Source: Stappia sp. BW2 (GTDB lineage Bacteria > Pseudomonadota > Alphaproteobacteria > Rhizobiales > Stappiaceae). Taken from it: a stretch of DNA of 64,000 nucleotides. The stretch covers positions 620,001 through 684,000 of the forward strand of contig NZ_VIRG01000070.1 in NCBI RefSeq assembly GCF_008107695.1, written 5' to 3'. The notes beneath the pieces are model-generated. The model saw only the letters and a program-made list of their open reading frames with translations, was not told the origin of the DNA and did not search any database. A program made the position numbers and the translations under genes. Numbering within the stretch: position 1 is the stretch's first letter; each line of letters opens with the position of its first letter. Below, in pieces: positions 17,029-25,639 of the stretch.

Positions 17029-18045
17029 ATGACCGAGATGATGAAAGCTGTCCGACTGCATGAATTTGGCGGTCCGCAGGTGCTGCGCTACGAGGAGGCG
17101 CCGCGACCGGTGGCCGGTACAGGAGAGGTACTTGTCCGCGTGCATGCGGCAAGCCTCAATCCGCCGGACCTTTACCTGCGGGATGGCTACCGGGCGCTTC
17201 CGCCCGAATGGCGGCCCAGCCCGGTCTTTCCGCTGATCCTCGGCACGGACATCTCCGGTGTCGTCGCAGCGCTCGGAGAGAATGTCTCGGGTTTCAGCGT
17301 TGGCGACGAGGTTTTTTCGATGGTGCGTTTCCCGCATGATCTCATGACCGGCAGCAATGCCTATGCCGACTATGTCAAGGTTCCGGTCTCCGACCTTGCG
17401 CTCAAGCCTGCAGGCATCGACCACATTCGGGCGGCCGGTGCCCCGATGTCCCTGCTCACGGCGTGGCAGTTCCTTGTCGAACCCGGTCACGACGCACCGA
17501 ACCCGTTCCAGGATTTCGACCATGCGCCGATCCCGCTTGAAGGAAAGACCGTGCTGGTCAATGGCGCGGGCGGCGGCGTCGGTCACCTGGCAGTTCAACT
17601 CGCAAAATGGAAGGGGGCTCATGTCATCGCGGTCGCTTCCGGCAAACATGAAACTGTGCTGCGCGATCTCGGCGCTGATGCCTTCATCGACTACACCAGA
17701 CAAGCTGCAGAGACCACCGCACCAGATGTCGATCTCGTCATCGACGCTGTTGGCGGGCCCGGCATGGAACGCTTCCTGAGCCTGATCAGGAAGAATGGCG
17801 CGCTCTATCTGGTCAATCCACTTGGCTTTTCCGGCCATGAGGAGGCTGCAGGACGCGGGATCACCGTTTCAACGGCACAGGTGCGCTCCAACGGCGCGCA
17901 GTTGGCTGAAGCCGGACGCCTGCTGGATGACGGGACGATCCGGGTCGAGATCGACAGTGAGTTCGCGCTGTCAGAGGCCTCTGCTGCCCATCAGCGGGCA
18001 CTCGAAGGCGGCATCCAGGGCAAGATCGTTCTCATCGCCAGATAA
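17029..18045 (+). CDS. NADP-dependent zinc-less quinone oxidoreductase (MDR)
   Basis: 338 residues from ATG 17029 (AAAGAGG upstream). It has the GroES-like N-terminal part (MMKAVRLHEFGGPQVLRYEE) and a Rossmann motif (VLVNGAGGGVGHLAVQLAKW). The Cys ligands of zinc alcohol dehydrogenases are absent, so it belongs to the quinone oxidoreductase branch that reduces quinones or enones with NAD(P)H. It is followed 74 bases later by a small YgiN-like monooxygenase gene, a common partner in quinone redox cycling. Probably controlled by the divergent LysR. Confidence 0.9.
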   Translation: MTEMMKAVRLHEFGGPQVLRYEEAPRPVAGTGEVLVRVHAASLNPPDLYLRDGYRALPPEWRPSPVFPLILGTDISGVVAALGENVSGFSVGDEVFSMVRFPHDLMTGSNAYADYVKVPVSDLALKPAGIDHIRAAGAPMSLLTAWQFLVEPGHDAPNPFQDFDHAPIPLEGKTVLVNGAGGGVGHLAVQLAKWKGAHVIAVASGKHETVLRDLGADAFIDYTRQAAETTAPDVDLVIDAVGGPGMERFLSLIRKNGALYLVNPLGFSGHEEAAGRGITVSTAQVRSNGAQLAEAGRLLDDGTIRVEIDSEFALSEASAAHQRALEGGIQGKIVLIAR

Positions 18046-18119
18046 ACGCGCAACCACTCTGAAATCTGCTCCCCCGATTGTAATCCGGTCGGGGAGAGCC
18101 AAACAGGAGGAAAACTCCC

Positions 18120-18422
18120 ATGTTGATCGTAACCGGATATATGTATGTCGATCCTTCGGATCTGGCGGAGTTTACTGCGGATCTGGCATCACTCGCGGTG
18201 GCGACGCGCCAACGTTCGGGCAACCTTTCTTATGACGCTGCCGTTGATGATGCCAAGGCTGGTCGATTGCTCATAGCGGAACGCTGGGCCGACCAAGCCG
18301 CACTCACAGCCCATCTTGAAGCTGAAGACACGGAAGCTTTCATCGTAAAGTGGCGCGGAAGAATGCAGGGCGAGATCCGCAAGTATGATGCATCGAACGA
18401 ACGTGGCCTTGCCGAAGATTGA
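18120..18422 (+). CDS. YgiN-like putative quinol monooxygenase (ABM domain)
   Basis: 100 residues with an AGGAGG site before the ATG. The antibiotic-biosynthesis-monooxygenase fold is visible: MLIVTGYMYVDPSDLAEFTA, then RSGNLSYDAAVDDA, RLLIAERWADQAALTAHLE. These small dimers oxidise (hydro)quinones without a cofactor or act as cytosolic heme/quinone-related enzymes. Its place behind the quinone oxidoreductase suggests a two-gene quinone handling operon. Confidence 0.85.
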   Translation: MLIVTGYMYVDPSDLAEFTADLASLAVATRQRSGNLSYDAAVDDAKAGRLLIAERWADQAALTAHLEAEDTEAFIVKWRGRMQGEIRKYDASNERGLAED

Positions 18423-18579
18423 TCTCTTGCCACACGGTCATGTCATCTATGTGAGCAGTGGAAATGCCGCCACCCAGACCGATCTGCAGCGTTTGTTTAA
18501 GCGGGCCGTTTCGATGCGTGTGAGACGGATTCCCACGTCAACGCCTTCATCAGCCGCCAGTCCGGGATTATGCGGCAGG

Positions 18580-19362
18580 TCAGCGAGTAGGTGATAGCTT
18601 GTCCAGAACCACCGCATGGAGTTCACGGGAAGCGGATGCAACAATAGCCCCGCTGGACGCTAGGGACAGGGGGTGGCCCATCCAATCGGTGATAGTACCA
18701 CCGGCCTCCTGCACCACCGGGCACAGAGCGCAGATATCGTAGGCGTCGAGATCATCTCCGTTCAAGCAGATATCGATCAGTCCACGGGACAGAGCCCCGT
18801 AGGCTGGAGCGCCACCATCGAAAACCCTGACACGTCCCATTGATCGCAAGCTTTGGAATCCGGTGGCGCTCTTCTCGCGGAAACTGTCAGGGTTGGCGAG
18901 GCTGATGACGGACTTGGCCAGATCAACTTGGCCACTGCTTCTGATGGGACGTCCGGCAAACACTGCGCCTTGACCCCGCGCCGCGATGTAGCGTGCTTTC
19001 GGAATAGGCAGATCAATGATCCCCAAAATAGGCAGGCCGTCACGGCACAAACTGATCAGCGATGCATAGTTTAGCAGGCCTGCTCCGAACTGGCGCGTAC
19101 CATCGATTGGATCGAGCACCCAAGTGAAAGCGCTGCTTCCCGCATCAGAACCGTATTCTTCGCCCAAAATTCCGTGAGTGGGAAACTGCCGCCGTATTTC
19201 CTCTCTCCACCTCACCTCAATGGACAAGTCGGCAGGCGTCAACGATGAGCCGTCCGGCTTGTAGCTTACAGCGAATTCGCTACTCCAAGCTTCAACAGAA
19301 AGATTGGCAGTCGCGTCCGCGAGGTTCAAAGCCGCCTTCACCAGGCAATCAAGTTCGGACAT
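18580..19362 (-). CDS. Inositol-monophosphatase-family phosphatase (HisN-like)
   Basis: 260 residues with the family's metal-binding motifs: GILGEEYG, and WVLDPIDGTRQF, the DPIDGT signature. The C-terminal motif, usually WDxAA, is here DAYDICALCPVVQEAGG, keeping the Asp. Such enzymes dephosphorylate inositol phosphates, histidinol phosphate or nucleotide 3'-phosphates with Mg. The length is normal. The 157 bases between this gene and the ABM gene hold only a meaningless short frame. Substrate not assigned. Confidence 0.85.
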   Translation of the reverse strand: MSELDCLVKAALNLADATANLSVEAWSSEFAVSYKPDGSSLTPADLSIEVRWREEIRRQFPTHGILGEEYGSDAGSSAFTWVLDPIDGTRQFGAGLLNYASLISLCRDGLPILGIIDLPIPKARYIAARGQGAVFAGRPIRSSGQVDLAKSVISLANPDSFREKSATGFQSLRSMGRVRVFDGGAPAYGALSRGLIDICLNGDDLDAYDICALCPVVQEAGGTITDWMGHPLSLASSGAIVASASRELHAVVLDKLSPTR

Positions 19363-19415
19363 GTATCACCTTGTAAAGGGTTCTTGATAACATCCTGAGA
19401 ATAACAGCTAAGTGA

Positions 19416-19600
19416 CGTGGAATGGCTTGGAGCCGAACTCCGGTGCCGCAACACTGATCGCAGGAAACAATTTTGTGCCAGCGTCGTTCAGGGCCCAGTG
19501 CCGCCATTCGGAACGTATGCGGCGAACGGCTGGTGTGGCTAGTCGGTTGCGCGCACCCGACTGACACGTTGCGCGGCGTTGCGTTTGCAACATGCTGCAC
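19416..19600. repeat. Degenerate intergenic repeat copy (family R)
   Basis: GCCGCAACACTGATCGCAGG and 'AATTTTGTGCCAGCGTCGTTCA' match, almost base for base, the stretch at 30830-30880 ('GTCGCAACAATGATCGCAGC...AATTTTGCGCCAGCGTCGTTCA'). It fills the gap between the phosphatase gene and the pseudogene at 19705 (19363-19704), where no gene is seen. Confidence 0.6.
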
Positions 19601-19704
19601 TGCGTAAGCGCCCAGTAGAGAGATTTTCGTCAGATTTGGGTGGTGGAGACACGGTTTGTTTCGCCACTGTCTGCTCATCACGTTGCTGATGAGGAGGAAA
19701 CGCA

Positions 19705-19881
19705 ATGCTCGACTCGACAGTCACCGCGCAGGTGCAAGAGACGCTCGACAGCCTGAACACCGCGCTGTTTGCCACCGACAGCGACTGACGCGATCTGGTT
19801 GCCGTGACATGGAACCTGACGACGGTGAAGGGTTTGGACACCCCGGTCCACGGCCTGCAAGAGGTACATCACCTGTCGTGA
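19705..19881 (+). pseudogene. N-terminal remnant of a flavoprotein monooxygenase
   Basis: A GAGGAGG ribosome site and ATG start a short frame, MLDSTVTAQVQETLDSLNTA, ending at TGA 19786. Read through that TGA in the same frame, the text continues RDLVAVTWNLTTVKG and stops at 19881. The reading W-RDLVAFTWN...EG is typical of the N-terminus of FAD-dependent NAD(P)H monooxygenases of about 600 residues, with Trp at exactly the position of the TGA. So a TGG-to-TGA change plus a large 3' deletion has killed the gene. The butanediol dehydrogenase gene follows. Confidence 0.6.
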
Positions 19882-19976
19882 TGCCCTGACTGGGCCGCGC
19901 CCCCTGATGGCGCGCCTAAGCGCCCGGCATCGTCCTCCTGCCGGGCGCACCCTTTTAGTTACATTGGAGAAAAGAA

Positions 19977-21029
19977 ATGAAAGCAGCACGTTGGCATGGC
20001 GTAAAGGATATTCGCGTCGAAGATATCGCCGAACCGACCCCCGGCAAGGGCGAGGTGAAGGTCAAGGTCGCCTGGACCGGGATCTGCGGCAGTGACCTGC
20101 ATGAATATCTCGCCGGGCCGATCTTTGTCCCCGTGGACGAAGACCATCCTCTGAGCCACGACAAGGCTCCGATCACCATGGGGCACGAATATTGCGGCAC
20201 CGTGACGGAGCTGGGCGAGGGTGTCACCGGGCTTGCGCTTGGCGACCGCGTCGCCATCGAGCCGATCTTTGCCTGCGGCGAATGCCCGGCCTGTCTCGAA
20301 GGCAAGTACAACCTGTGTGACAGCCTCGGCTTCGTCGGCCTGTCCGGCGGGCACGGCGGGTTCGCCACCCATAGCGTGGTGCCCGCCCGTATGGTGCACA
20401 AGATGCCCGAGGCGCTGTCGATGGAGCAGGGCGCGCTGGTCGAACCCGCCGCCGTCGCCCTGCATGCCGTGCGCCTGTCCAAAATCAAGGCCGGTGACAA
20501 AGCCGCTGTTTTTGGTGCGGGTCCCATCGGCCTGCTGGTGGTGGAATCTTTGCGCGTCGCCGGCGCGTCGGAGATTCACGTTGTAGAACCCTCGGAAGTG
20601 CGGCGGCAAAAGGCGCTGGATCTCGGCGCGACCTCGGTGATCGACCCGACCGCGACGGACGCGGTCTCGGCGATCCGCGATGCAACGGGCGGGGTTCATG
20701 TGGCCTTCGAAGTGACCGGCGTGCCTCAGGTGCTGCCGCAATGCATCGACGCCACCCGCCACGAGGGGCAGGTTCTGGTCGTGTCGATCTGGGAGAAAGA
20801 GGCCTCTTTCCAGCCCAACACCATCGTGCTCAAGGAACGCCAGTTGCAGGGCACCATCGCCTATCGCAACGTCTATCCGGCGGTCATGGCGCTGATGACC
20901 CAAGGCTATTTCAGCGCCGATCAACTGGTCACCAAGCGGATTCCCCTGGATGACATCGTCGCGGAAGGGTTCGAGGCGCTTGTCGCGGAAAAATCCCATG
21001 TGAAGATCCTGGTCGAAGCCCCCGACTGA
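19977..21029 (+). CDS. Zinc-dependent 2,3-butanediol dehydrogenase-like MDR
   Basis: 350 residues, a classical zinc alcohol dehydrogenase. Catalytic zinc ligands are visible in GICGSDLHEY and GHEYCGTV, structural zinc cysteines in CGECPACLEGKYNLC, and the NAD site in AVFGAGPIGLLVVESLR. The HEYLAGPIFVP insert and overall pattern fit 2,3-butanediol/acetoin dehydrogenases (R-type). The ATG has GGAGAAAAG upstream. It stands alone after a monooxygenase remnant and before a hairpin; its GC-rich codon use differs from the nearby Imm11 gene. Substrate is inferred from family only. Confidence 0.85.
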   Translation: MKAARWHGVKDIRVEDIAEPTPGKGEVKVKVAWTGICGSDLHEYLAGPIFVPVDEDHPLSHDKAPITMGHEYCGTVTELGEGVTGLALGDRVAIEPIFACGECPACLEGKYNLCDSLGFVGLSGGHGGFATHSVVPARMVHKMPEALSMEQGALVEPAAVALHAVRLSKIKAGDKAAVFGAGPIGLLVVESLRVAGASEIHVVEPSEVRRQKALDLGATSVIDPTATDAVSAIRDATGGVHVAFEVTGVPQVLPQCIDATRHEGQVLVVSIWEKEASFQPNTIVLKERQLQGTIAYRNVYPAVMALMTQGYFSADQLVTKRIPLDDIVAEGFEALVAEKSHVKILVEAPD

Positions 21030-21049
21030 CCTTCCGCCGCTCGGAAAAT

Positions 21050-21079
21050 CCGGCCGCTCACATACGAAAGAGCGGCCGG
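21050..21079 (+). terminator. Strong hairpin after the butanediol dehydrogenase gene
   Basis: CCGGCCGCTC and GAGCGGCCGG form a perfect ten-base-pair stem with a ten-base loop, 20 bases after the stop. It lacks a following T run, so termination is likely but not certain. Confidence 0.5.
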
Positions 21080-21152
21080 AGGCCCCACATCGATACGCAG
21101 CGCGACAAGCCCCACCGGACACCGGAACTTCGTCGCGACATCCGTGTGGCGT

Positions 21153-21192
21153 CAATTTCCGGATCGTTGAATCCAGGAACCGAAATTGACAC
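21153..21192. repeat. Perfect nine-base inverted repeat
   Basis: GTCAATTTC at 21153 and GAAATTGAC at 21184 are perfect inverse copies 22 bases apart. This could be the trace of a deleted insertion element or an operator; nothing decides between them. Confidence 0.4.
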
Positions 21193-21275
21193 CTGTGGCT
21201 TACCGAGGACGAGGAGTGCAAGCTTCCTGTAACTCATCTGCGCATGCTGCTATTGCGCCACCAAAGTGCAAGGGT

Positions 21276-22115
21276 TCATTGTTCGGACAGTATCGCCTCG
21301 AGGGTCCGCATCGTCCGGGTCGTCCTGGTGTCGTGGCGCTTGATGAGCGACGTCGTGGAGACCGACATGGCGTCGTCGAGCGGTGCGAGCGCCAAGGTGT
21401 CGAGCGCATTATAGGTCCTTACCGCGCTTTCGGGCGCGATCGCGAACCCCATTCCGGCACCGACGCAGCCGAGGATGGTGTCGAGCGCGCCGAAATCGCG
21501 GACCGGCGTGTCAGCTCTGCCCTTCTGGCGAAGCCAAGTCTGGGCCGCTGCCCGGTAGCTGCACCCGTCACTGAAAGCCAGCAACACCCTGTCGGATGCG
21601 CCGGACGCTGCGGTGACAACCACCAGGGTTTCCGTGAAGACGGGGACGGCGTGGAAACGGTCCGGATCGACATCGCCGACGACAAGCGCCGCATCGATTT
21701 CCCGTGTCCAGACCTTTCCGCTCAGAACGCCTGAGGAGCCGGTCACAAGGCGCAGTTCGGCCTTCGGCGCCCGGTCCGCAAGCGCACGCAACACTGGCGG
21801 CAGGCGGCTTCCCGCTGTGGTCTCAAGGGCGCCGAGACGCAGAGGCGCCGCTTCGCCGGAGGCGTCGCGAAGATCCGAACGCACCGTCGCGACGTGCGAC
21901 AGGATTTCGCGCGCCTGGGGCAAAAGCCGTTCGCCCAATGGCGTCAAGCGCGCACCTGCTCGCCCACGCTCGAAAAGGACGCCGCCAAGATCCTCCTCGA
22001 GCTTCTTGATCCGCTGCGTGATGTTCGACTGGACTGAATGGAGTCGCGTGCTCGCAGCTGAGAAGCTGCCGCCGTCTGCGACGGCAAGGAAGGTCTGGAG
22101 TTGTATTAGATCCAT
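21276..22115 (-). CDS. LysR-family transcriptional regulator
   Basis: 279 residues. HTH at the N-terminus (LAVADGGSFSAASTRLHSVQ, then QSNITQRIKKLEEDLG) and a PBP2 sensing domain (LRLGALETTAGSRLPPVLRA; GALDTILGCVGAGMGFAIAP). It is divergent from the nitronate monooxygenase remnant at 22194 and the MAPEG gene, its probable former or present targets. Confidence 0.92.
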   Translation of the reverse strand: MDLIQLQTFLAVADGGSFSAASTRLHSVQSNITQRIKKLEEDLGGVLFERGRAGARLTPLGERLLPQAREILSHVATVRSDLRDASGEAAPLRLGALETTAGSRLPPVLRALADRAPKAELRLVTGSSGVLSGKVWTREIDAALVVGDVDPDRFHAVPVFTETLVVVTAASGASDRVLLAFSDGCSYRAAAQTWLRQKGRADTPVRDFGALDTILGCVGAGMGFAIAPESAVRTYNALDTLALAPLDDAMSVSTTSLIKRHDTRTTRTMRTLEAILSEQ

Positions 22116-22193
22116 CTATCTCATTTAGAGAATTAAAATCATCAATTCAATCATTATTCCTGCGAGTATGTCCATGCTAGGCCTTGGGGTGCA

Positions 22194-22523
22194 ATGAGAG
22201 GGACCCATCCGATGCCGACGCATGCCACCCGCAACAAAGCCGCCGAACACCCGCCCGGCGTTGCCACGGCCGTGGCGGATGCTGGCGGCCTTGGCCTGAG
22301 CGGCGCTGGCCATGGAGATGAGGAATGGTTGGCGGAGATCTTCGAGAATGCCGGCAATGCGCCGTTTGGTGTCAGGGGCATTCCATGGGCTGCTACCGGG
22401 ACCCCCGCGCGGAACCTGTCCTGCCTGATGGCCGGGCTGCCCCCGCTCATCGTGACCGGCTGGGATCTCGGGCTTTCGCCCCAGGTGCAGGCGGCATGGT
22501 TTCGCGATCAGGCCATCGCCTGA
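22194..22523 (+). pseudogene. Remnant of a nitronate monooxygenase-like gene
   Basis: A 109-codon frame whose middle reads VADAGGLGLSGAGHGDEEWL, then FENAGNAPFGV. This matches the FMN-binding N-terminal part of nitronate monooxygenases ('AGGLGLIGGGYGDxxWL...AGNxxVG'). The rest of the roughly 330-residue enzyme is absent, and the C-terminal 30 codons do not continue the family pattern. It is best read as a decayed gene once paired with the divergent LysR. Confidence 0.5.
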
Positions 22524-22637
22524 ACCGTCACCTTTCCCGTCTTCGTTTCGCCGCACCGAGACTGCGGCACGTCCTCGAAGGCTGCCCCTTGCGGTCATGC
22601 GAACCCTTCAACCGAACTCCGAAAGGAACCTCACCGA

Positions 22638-23045
22638 ATGCCTGCCATCGACATGAGCCAGCCCGACGCCTTCTGGCTCGCGCTGTCCGTCATTGCCGTT
22701 GCCCTCATGTGGGTGCCGCATATCTTGCAACTGATCGCCCAGGAGGGGCTCGTCACCGCCATCTGGGATCCGACACGCGAAACGCCGCACAAGGCCGCCT
22801 GGGCCGTTCGGGCACGGCGTGCTCACGGCAACGCGGTCGAGAACATCGCGGTTTTCGCCCCCCTCGCGCTTCTCGTGCTGGCGACGGGCAACTCCTCTGC
22901 TCTCACCGCTGCCGCGGGCGCGGTGTTCTTTTTTGCGCGGCTTGTGCACTTCGTGTCCTACACGCTGGCAATCCCGGCGCTGCGCGTGATCGCTTTCCTT
23001 GTCGGCTGGGCCGCGACGATGACCTTCGCCCTCGCGCTGTTTTAG
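22638..23045 (+). CDS. MAPEG-family membrane protein
   Basis: 135 residues with four hydrophobic helices and the MAPEG signature RARRAHGNAVENIAVFAPLA after helix 1. MAPEG proteins include microsomal glutathione transferases; bacterial short members are inner-membrane proteins of mostly unknown substrate. An AAAGGAA site precedes the ATG; ATG 22653 is an alternative start. Helix composition: residues 10-32, 60-82, 85-105 and 112-134. May be controlled by the LysR at 21276. Confidence 0.85.
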   Translation: MPAIDMSQPDAFWLALSVIAVALMWVPHILQLIAQEGLVTAIWDPTRETPHKAAWAVRARRAHGNAVENIAVFAPLALLVLATGNSSALTAAAGAVFFFARLVHFVSYTLAIPALRVIAFLVGWAATMTFALALF

Positions 23046-23084
23046 GTCGTGGATCCGCGACCAGATGGCGGTGAGGGCCAGTCG

Positions 23085-23168
23085 ATGAAGCCGGAGCAAA
23101 TGGAGATTGACCGGCTGCGCAACGAAGTCGCGAAGCGCAAGTCGGAACGCGACATTTTACAAATGGCC
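23085..23168 (+). pseudogene. IS3-type OrfA fragment
   Basis: The text MKPEQMEIDRLRNEVAKRKS, then ERDIL, is the leucine-zipper end of IS3-family OrfA (usual form 'EIxRLRxEVAKLKAERDILKKA'). No OrfB or N-terminal HTH is left and no inverted repeats are evident. It does not belong to the complete IS3 at 14.8 kb, whose OrfA ends differently. The following 280 bases hold no gene I can support. Confidence 0.55.
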
Positions 23169-23449
23169 GCGGCCCCAGCGCCCGGTCCCGGCACGATGAG
23201 GTGCTGGCCGAGGATCTTTTCTGCGGACTGCTTGAACAGTGAACAGGGCATACGAACACAGCTGGTTACGAGACAATTACGACCCCCGGAAATCTTTGCG
23301 ACAAGCCCAGTGTTACTAATATGTCTCATGGTTGCTGATGGGAGACAGTGGTAATTTTCACCAAATACTGGCTGCAAAATAATGGTGCTACACTAAAAGG
23401 GCGTTTTTATTAGAGAGTTATCTCAATCAGTGAGGACGACGTCTGCAAT

Positions 23450-24511
23450 ATGGACCCTATCGGTATTTTGCGTTCGCAGAGCACATCATCCCACTTGCAC
23501 CCCGACGATGATTTTGGTCTCGGCAACATAATCGCGATGATGCAGCACTCCGCTGCCCTGATCGGGGTCTATGATGAGCAGGAACGCCTGCGATTTACCA
23601 ACGAGTCCTTTCGCAAAGCCTACTACATACTCCCTGGTGAGGACCTGTGCTGGCAACAGCTGATGAGGCGGAACTTTGCCGCCAAGCGCGGCACGATCAT
23701 CCAGTCGGATGACATCGATGCCTGGATCGCGTCGGTCAGGTCTCGACGTGGCAAAAACAAGGTCAGAACCTACGAAAGTGATCTACACTGCGGCGCCTAC
23801 ATCTGGGTGACGGAAACGATGCTGCCTAATGGGTGGATCATTTACGTCGGGACGGATGTCTCGGAATTGCGCCAGTCAGAACGCTGGCTTCGACAGGCTC
23901 GGGACGAAGCCGTCCGCGCCTCTTCCACAGATGAGCTGACGGGTGTTTCCAATCGCAGGCATATAATCTGCCAACTGGAAAGAATGCTGCCTTCCAGACC
24001 GGAAAAATTGCATAAGCCCAGCGAAGTCGCTGTCGAGGCGGGCGGAACCGTCGGCTTGCTGGACATCGACCATTTCAAGAAGATCAACGACACCTATGGT
24101 CATCAGACAGGTGACGAAGTTCTGGTCACCTTCGCCAGAGTTGTTCGAGAGACGATCAAGCTGCGTGATGCCTTTGGGCGTTTTGGCGGAGAAGAGTTCC
24201 TGATCCTGTTTCCCGGACAAAGCGTAAAGGCCGCCAACGCAACAATCGAACAGCTTTATGAAGCCATTTCCCAGGTTCGCCCGGTCAGGAATGCGCCTGA
24301 CCTGATGATATCATTTTGCGTCGGCCTTACGCCTATCTTGACCAGCGATGATACATCCAGGATCTTTTCCAGATGCGATGCGGCCCTCTACGAAGCCAAG
24401 GAATGTGGACGCAATCAACTGAAGGTTTTTGGTCAGTCTGACGTTGAGCAGGAAAGTGGGCGACAGACCCCGTTCGCAAGCTGTGATGGGCGGCAGACAC
24501 TGGAACAGTAG
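23450..24511 (+). CDS. Soluble PAS-GGDEF diguanylate cyclase
   Basis: 353 residues, no membrane segment. An N-terminal PAS-like domain (about 25-145: 'MMQHSAALIGVYDEQERLRF', 'WVTETMLPNGWIIYVGTDVS') is joined by a coiled linker to a GGDEF domain. The active site is GGEEF at 246-250, preceded by the Mg-binding DIDHFKKINDTYGH. The inhibitory RxxD position reads KLRD, so product feedback is probably weak or absent. About 25 trailing residues are non-domain. It should raise cyclic di-GMP in response to a cytosolic signal. Confidence 0.9.
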   Translation: MDPIGILRSQSTSSHLHPDDDFGLGNIIAMMQHSAALIGVYDEQERLRFTNESFRKAYYILPGEDLCWQQLMRRNFAAKRGTIIQSDDIDAWIASVRSRRGKNKVRTYESDLHCGAYIWVTETMLPNGWIIYVGTDVSELRQSERWLRQARDEAVRASSTDELTGVSNRRHIICQLERMLPSRPEKLHKPSEVAVEAGGTVGLLDIDHFKKINDTYGHQTGDEVLVTFARVVRETIKLRDAFGRFGGEEFLILFPGQSVKAANATIEQLYEAISQVRPVRNAPDLMISFCVGLTPILTSDDTSRIFSRCDAALYEAKECGRNQLKVFGQSDVEQESGRQTPFASCDGRQTLEQ

Positions 24512-24621
24512 CGGTTGGTCCCGACGGGACTTTTCCTGAAGCGGCAACTTTTTTCAGATCATCCGTTCGTAGTGATTGTCCGAAAGTTGCCCGATCCATA
24601 CCGTTGCTTATAGCCCGTTCA

Positions 24622-25527
24622 TCAACGGCGACGTGTCTCAGCCCATTCAGTCGACATCAGGTCAACAAGGCAGCGTACCTTGGCAGGCAGGTAGAGCTTG
24701 CTGGAATAGACCGCCTGGATTGGCACGCTTTCGGTTTCGTGTCCCGAGAGAACTTGTTCCAGACGTCCATCGACCAACGCTTCCTGCACAAGGAAGCTCG
24801 GGAGGTTGATGATGCCCACGCCGGCAATGGCGGCGTCTCTTATCGCCTCGCCACTGTCGAGCCGCAACCGAACACGGCCACTTATGCTTGCCCATGACCC
24901 GTCGTCATCGCGAAAGCGCCAAGGATGCCGCCTGGTCTCGCTGCGGAACACCACGCAGTCGTGCGACAGCAGATCGTCCGGCTTCTCAGGCCGTCCGCGC
25001 AGGTCGAGATAGGACGGTGCGGCGCAGAAGATCCCGACATGGTGGGCGACCACACGTGAGATCATCTGGGAATCTGGGCTTCCAATCCCGATGCGCACGG
25101 CGAGATCGTATCCACCGTCCACCAGTTCCTCGACACGGTCGCTGAAACTGACATCCACGCGCAGGTCGGGCCATTTTGCCATGTAACGATGCAGGAGCGG
25201 CAGCACGTGCAGCCGTCCGAACGCAGTTGGCACGGTCAGGCGCAGCAGGCCGCTGGGTGTTCCGCGGTCTCCGCCAATGATCGCGTCGGTCTCCTCCAGA
25301 AGATGCAGAATGCGCTTGCAGTGATCGTAATAGAGCTTTCCCTCGTCGGTCATGCTCAACGCACGCGTCGTCCGGTTCAACAGCCGGGTCCCCAGGCGCT
25401 TTTCTGTGCGGGCAATTGCCTTCCCGACGGCCGACCGCGTCAGCCCGATCGCTCGACTGCCGCCGATGAAGCTACCGGCATCCACTGTGGCCACGAAGGC
25501 CCGTATCTCTTCCACGCTGGCAGTCAT
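24622..25527 (-). CDS. LysR-family regulator, divergent from esterase
   Basis: 301 residues from ATG 25527; the frame extends to 25626 but would then overlap the promoter of the divergent gene. HTH: FVATVDAGSFIGGSRAIGLT, TRSAVGKAIARTEKRLG. Sensing domain: VSFSDRVEELVDGGYDLAVR and IFCAAPSYLDLRG. It starts 113 bases from the divergent alpha/beta hydrolase gene, its likely target. Last codons read into the intergenic DNA after the diguanylate cyclase. Confidence 0.92.
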   Translation of the reverse strand: MTASVEEIRAFVATVDAGSFIGGSRAIGLTRSAVGKAIARTEKRLGTRLLNRTTRALSMTDEGKLYYDHCKRILHLLEETDAIIGGDRGTPSGLLRLTVPTAFGRLHVLPLLHRYMAKWPDLRVDVSFSDRVEELVDGGYDLAVRIGIGSPDSQMISRVVAHHVGIFCAAPSYLDLRGRPEKPDDLLSHDCVVFRSETRRHPWRFRDDDGSWASISGRVRLRLDSGEAIRDAAIAGVGIINLPSFLVQEALVDGRLEQVLSGHETESVPIQAVYSSKLYLPAKVRCLVDLMSTEWAETRRR

Positions 25528-25639
25528 CGTGCATCTCCGCTGGCACCATAGACGGGAAATTAGTTCCCGAATATTTCCATTATAGAGATCAAAATTCTCT
25601 AGTCGAGGTGACAGGAGACGCAACACTTAAAGGTTCAAA

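Noticed and set aside
18385..18594. Short frame between the ABM and phosphatase genes
   Set aside because: Low-complexity Ser/Arg/Pro text without a family match.
19959..21221. A 420-codon minus-strand frame opposite the butanediol dehydrogenase gene
   Set aside because: The plus strand encodes all zinc and NAD motifs; the antisense text is His/Arg/Gly-rich noise.
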